Assembly (NCBI GenBank): GCA_015068225.1
Contig: SVKX01000004.1
Coordinates: 45,887-109,886, forward strand
Reading direction: 5' to 3'
Length of the DNA: 64,000 bases
Source: Oscillospiraceae bacterium
Lineage (GTDB): Bacteria > Bacillota > Clostridia > Oscillospirales > Oscillospiraceae
In this document: piece by piece, positions 61,584-64,000 of the stretch
Position numbering within the stretch: the first letter of the stretch is position 1
Layout: every line of letters starts with the position of its first letter
The notes under the pieces: generated by a model
The model's input: only the letters and a program-made list of their open reading frames with translations
Told to the model about the DNA's origin: nothing
The model's database searches: none
Made by a program: the position numbers and the translations under genes

Positions 61584-61862
61584 TTATTCTTGCAATAAGC
61601 TTTCTAGGTCGCGAATGCGCACGCGTAATTGGATCACCTCTTGTTGAAGCTCGGTTTTGGACATTTTTGTAACCCTACAATCTTCAATTAAGCTCCTGAG
61701 TTTTGCATGTCGGTACATATAGTGCCGCGATACACCGCAACGCTGTGCAACTGATGTGAAGTTCACATCGTCACCGTTGTTAATCATGCTGATGATGGTC
61801 TGGTAAACAAACAGTTCACGCTCAGCAGCACGCTCTCTGGTTTGGCAAATCAATTTGTTCAT
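61584..61862 (-). CDS. Small HTH/coiled-coil protein of the element
   Basis: 92 residues from ATG 61862 (AGGAGGG upstream). Helix-turn-helix NFTSVAQRCGVSRHYMYRHAKLRSLIE followed by a coiled coil (TELQQEVIQLRVRIRDLESLLQE). Same design as the 55489-56028 protein but half the size and on the other flank of the recombinases. Such DUF6262-like proteins accompany Tn554-type recombinases. It probably helps synapsis or controls expression; it lies right behind the promoter at 61919-61947. Confidence 0.75.
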   Translation of the reverse strand: MNKLICQTRERAAERELFVYQTIISMINNGDDVNFTSVAQRCGVSRHYMYRHAKLRSLIEDCRVTKMSKTELQQEVIQLRVRIRDLESLLQE

Positions 61863-61918
61863 GGTGTAACCCTCCTGTAACATCCCATTGATGGCCTAGT
61901 ACATCGGCTGTGTGGAGC

Positions 61919-61947
61919 ATTATAATAGAGCGATTTTTGATTGTAAA
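61919..61947 (-). promoter_or_regulatory. Promoter of the recombinase operon
   Basis: Minus strand TTTACA (61947-61942), 17-base spacer, perfect TATAAT (61924-61919), 57 bases before the small HTH gene. Confidence 0.75.
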
Positions 61948-62059
61948 GTACCCCAATAGATATACTCAGCAACTAAAATGTGCGACCCAAATAGAGGACC
62001 CCAACACCCACAAATTTGAATGTGCTTACAATTTATCGAATGTTTACTCCTTGCAAAAA

Positions 62060-62116
62060 TGCTATAATTTAAGAAGCCCCTACCGACAAGGTTTTGACGG
62101 CGGGGGCATTTTTTGT
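62060..62116 (+). promoter_or_regulatory. Extended -10 promoter with an immediate terminator-like leader hairpin
   Basis: TGCTATAAT (62060-62068) is followed within about 10 bases by GCCCC-TA-CCG, loop, CGG-C-GGGGC and ATTTTTT (62076-62116). The transcript would meet an intrinsic terminator about 40 bases long ahead of the 62141 gene, so expression probably depends on read-through or antitermination. Confidence 0.65.
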
Positions 62117-62140
62117 AGGTTTGTAAAGGAGAAAACGATT

Positions 62141-62434
62141 ATGGAACAAAAACAGACAATCGCTGAAATCGCAAAGCAAATGCTGCCTATTTTGGAGCAT
62201 TACAGAGTGCGTTACGCTATCTTATTTGGGCAGTTCGATAATGGCACTGTGCCACCAAACCAAGACCTTCAGATGTTGCTTGATGCCGACCTCAACGATT
62301 TTGGTTGGGTAAATTTAATAGAAGACCTTGAGGATGCCACGGAGCGAGAGGTGTTTTTGCACCCTGCGACCCTAACCTCACCGCTGATGATTGAATCTGC
62401 AACATGTTTGATGGTTATTTACCCACAGAAATAA
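62141..62434 (+). CDS. Nucleotidyltransferase-like (MNT) domain protein, degenerate
   Basis: 97 residues from ATG 62141 (AAAGGAG upstream). VRYAILFGQFDNGTVPPNQDLQMLLDADL follows the minimal nucleotidyltransferase plan (GSxxxG...DxDLLVD), but the G-S is G-Q and the metal DxD is DLQ, so catalysis is doubtful. MNT proteins often act as antitoxins to HEPN toxins, yet no HEPN partner is adjacent here. It is the first plus-strand cargo gene after the recombinase set. Confidence 0.65.
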   Translation: MEQKQTIAEIAKQMLPILEHYRVRYAILFGQFDNGTVPPNQDLQMLLDADLNDFGWVNLIEDLEDATEREVFLHPATLTSPLMIESATCLMVIYPQK

Positions 62435-62544
62435 GTCTTTAGTTTATCATCTCGCAACTCTTGCGCATCCACATAAGATTATTGTATAATAACCATACGC
62501 GACCCAATGAGAATCCTAATTATGTGCAATGCGGGGTATGCAGT

Positions 62545-63621
62545 ATGATTATCGATGAACTAAACAGTAAGCACATACCAGTAGAGGATGTGTCTTATGG
62601 TGCAGCAGAGAAAAAATATATTGTTACAATGCGCAATCCAGGTATGTGTTCTTGCGGCGGACACGCCACAAAAACAGGACCATCTGCATTCCGAAAAATA
62701 CTGGATTTGGAAAAAGATGAGTTGATAACATTGCACATAGCGTTGACACGCTACCGTTGTAATCAGTGCTCGCGGTATATGTTTAGTGCCGATATGGATG
62801 CATGGGAGTTAATTATGCCAGAATACAAGCTGTGCTCAGATGAAGCAACAGTATACCTAATTCGAAAAATGTTAGCACGCCCAGGTTTTAGATATGAGGA
62901 CATTGCTGAAGAATTCGGTGTAAGTGCTGGCGGGGTATGTAAAACGTTTCGCGGTTTCCTCGAAGAGGTAAGACAGAAGATTATACCACTAATACCAAGT
63001 CAGCAAATAATCCTCCACCCAATCAAACATAGACGTATAACTGAAATATGTGTATTCGGTGCAGATTCCTCAGGGCACACTGGGTTGCAAGATATTATAC
63101 AACCAGATCAGGTCGGCCCATATTTTGAGTGGTTGAACCACTTAAAGCGTTTCAATCCCCCAAAAAGAATAGCGTGTGACTTTAAACAACAGCAGGAGCT
63201 TCTGACGATGACATTAGATCCATCTACTGAGTTAGTATTAACTGACGAAGCTTTGGCAGAGTTTCAGTGGTATATTACTGAAAAATTTGGTGAGGATTTT
63301 GTGTCGCAAATTCGTGAACTCGGATATTGTGAGAAGCAACTAAAAAGATTATGTGAAACCATCCCCGTCAAGCGCAGGGGAAGAAATTTTGCTTTGATTG
63401 ACGAGATATATAGATACGCTTTTGCTTATCACAATAGGTGTACATACGATGCAGAGTATGTGAAAGCCACAATAAAGCAAATTGAAACGCTAAAAACGCG
63501 CAAGTACGATAATACAGTTATCTTGCTATGGCTTATGTTTACGAGTTCGTTACACCGCGATGCATTACTTAATACCAAGTATGCAAAGTATGTAATAAAT
63601 GAAGAAAACTCCCCTTCATGA
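62545..63621 (+). CDS. ISL3-family-like transposase homologue (zinc finger, HTH, RNase-H-like core)
   Basis: 358 residues from ATG 62545. N-terminal zinc finger as in ISL3 transposases (CSCGG ... YRCNQCSRYM), an HTH (YEDIAEEFGVSAGGVCKTFRGFLEEV), then a core whose start ITEICVFGADSSGHTG and IACDFKQQQEL could carry the DDE aspartates. The last part is Lys/Arg-rich and shorter than a full ISL3 transposase (usually over 400). No ISL3 terminal inverted repeats were noticed around it. It could be a degenerate IS or an adopted accessory gene; in-frame GTG 62527 is an alternative start. Confidence 0.65.
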   Translation: MIIDELNSKHIPVEDVSYGAAEKKYIVTMRNPGMCSCGGHATKTGPSAFRKILDLEKDELITLHIALTRYRCNQCSRYMFSADMDAWELIMPEYKLCSDEATVYLIRKMLARPGFRYEDIAEEFGVSAGGVCKTFRGFLEEVRQKIIPLIPSQQIILHPIKHRRITEICVFGADSSGHTGLQDIIQPDQVGPYFEWLNHLKRFNPPKRIACDFKQQQELLTMTLDPSTELVLTDEALAEFQWYITEKFGEDFVSQIRELGYCEKQLKRLCETIPVKRRGRNFALIDEIYRYAFAYHNRCTYDAEYVKATIKQIETLKTRKYDNTVILLWLMFTSSLHRDALLNTKYAKYVINEENSPS

Positions 63622-63745
63622 CAAATGGAGAATTAAGAATAGTCCAAAACAGACTGTAGCTTACCCGCAAAATGGCACAACAGCGCAAGCATCCGTGACG
63701 TTGCACATCAAAGGATGTCTGAATTGGCAAGAAGCGATACTATGA

Positions 63746-63774
63746 TTGACTTCCTATATATGGGTAGGTATAAT
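63746..63774 (+). promoter_or_regulatory. Promoter of the structured RNA at the window edge
   Basis: TTGACT at 63746-63751 and TATAAT at 63769-63774, 17-base spacer. The predicted start coincides with the first hairpin of the RNA. Confidence 0.8.
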
Positions 63775-63780
63775 ATGAGT

Positions 63781-64000
63781 GAAGCAGTAATGCTTCCGGT
63801 GGGGAGCACCGTAAAAAGTTGTGCTGCATGCGGGACAGGTTAAACCCGCACCTTTATGGCATTAAAGCCACGCCCCATGGTGGGAGAAAGCCGTGGCCCA
63901 TGCGGAGGGCCGCAAGTCCGCAACATTTTGGCATCTGATGAAGGTGCCGCGGCTGACAACCAGCAGGAAACTCCAAAAATGTAGACGGCAACTTGACTGT
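63781..64000 (+). ncRNA. Large structured RNA, incomplete (HEARO/omega-RNA-like or group II intron 5' part)
   Basis: No coding frame, but dense hairpins from the predicted start: GAAGC/GCTTC (63781-63796), CGGTG/CACCG (63797-63811), GCGGG/CCCGC (about 63831-63850), GGC-ATTAAA-GCC (about 63858-63869), CCACG with CGTGG, and GGCCGCAAGTCC near 63907. A later unpaired, conserved-looking part reads CTGATGAAGGTGCCG and CTGACAACCAGCAGGAAACTCC. The hairpin density and short purine loops are those of a large ribozyme or guide-RNA scaffold. IscB-associated omega RNA (HEARO) or domain I of a group II intron are the best guesses; the protein or ORF that would decide lies beyond 64000. Confidence 0.5.

Larger units (their letters stand above)
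54377..64000. mobile_element. Tn554/recombinase-trio-like element inserted in thyA, right end outside window
   Basis: Starts where host thyA breaks. Carries a complete thyA, a tandem set of three tyrosine recombinases with two small HTH/coiled-coil genes, a nucleotidyltransferase-like gene, an ISL3-like transposase homologue and a structured RNA. From 55.4 kb on it is clearly more AT-rich than the host, and the coding style differs (many AAA, ATT and TTA codons). Three recombinases plus a small TnpC-like protein is the plan of Tn554-type and RIT-type elements, which insert site-specifically without target duplication. No displaced thyA 3' end appears up to 64000, so it is longer than 9.6 kb. 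Confidence 0.85.

Noticed and set aside
61980..62510. GCGACCCAA repeated near 61983 and 62500
   Set aside because: Only nine bases match and the flanks differ; too short to call IS ends or an attachment repeat.
1..64000. CRISPR arrays, rRNA genes
   Set aside because: No regularly spaced repeats and no rRNA-like segments were seen anywhere in the window.

Overview
The window looks like chromosome from a spore-forming, Gram-positive anaerobe of the Clostridia, most like the gut Oscillospiraceae. Supporting signs are a T-box leader on cysS, sporulation genes (ytfI/ytfJ-like pair, DacF-like carboxypeptidase, SpoIID-type protein), a large Bacillus-type SRP RNA beside dnaX, an IspH-ribosomal protein S1 fusion and a citrate branch built on a homocitrate-synthase-like enzyme. 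TTG starts and 1-4 bp gene overlaps are common. I worked by eye from one sequence, so family names rest on visible motifs and neighbourhood.

Layout. 1-6.4 kb: the end of an aminotransferase gene, then T-box-cysS-polA-rimI-tsaD. 6.8-12 kb: a GNAT enzyme, a small membrane protein and the scpA-scpB-DUF2953-ytfJ-DacF-rluB run. 12-17.4 kb: RpiR regulator plus flavoprotein, then acpP, SRP RNA, dnaX, ybaB, recR. 17.4-24.7 kb: polysaccharide deacetylase, homocysteine methyltransferase-like protein, M29 aminopeptidase, rpmE, hflX, yigZ, dGTPase. 24.7-33 kb: dnaG, an RpoD-like sigma factor, a degenerate sigma paralogue, cmk, ispH-rpsA, Dabb, ACT and PFL proteins. 33-37 kb (minus): tmk, DJ-1, mltG, U32 protein. 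37-46.7 kb: lipoprotein, DEAD helicase, DprA-like protein, two tRNAs, HAD hydrolase, a candidate structured RNA, pgsA, a peptidoglycan-binding/SpoIID cluster and asnB. 48.5-53.7 kb: a four-gene operon for citrate to 2-oxoglutarate with its own GntR regulator and a palindromic operator-like site at the promoter.

53.8-64 kb is the most unusual part. The host thyA is cut at about codon 188 by an AT-rich mobile element that runs off the window. Just inside its left end, in the same orientation, the element carries a second, complete and clearly diverged thyA. It starts 22 bases after the truncated frame stops and so can use the host thyA promoter. The element then encodes three large tyrosine recombinases in tandem, two small HTH/coiled-coil proteins (a Tn554/recombinase-trio-like layout), a degenerate nucleotidyltransferase behind a promoter-terminator leader, an ISL3-like zinc-finger transposase homologue and a promoter-driven, highly structured RNA at the right edge. 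I read this as a site-specific element that destroys an essential gene on entry and pays for it with a replacement copy.
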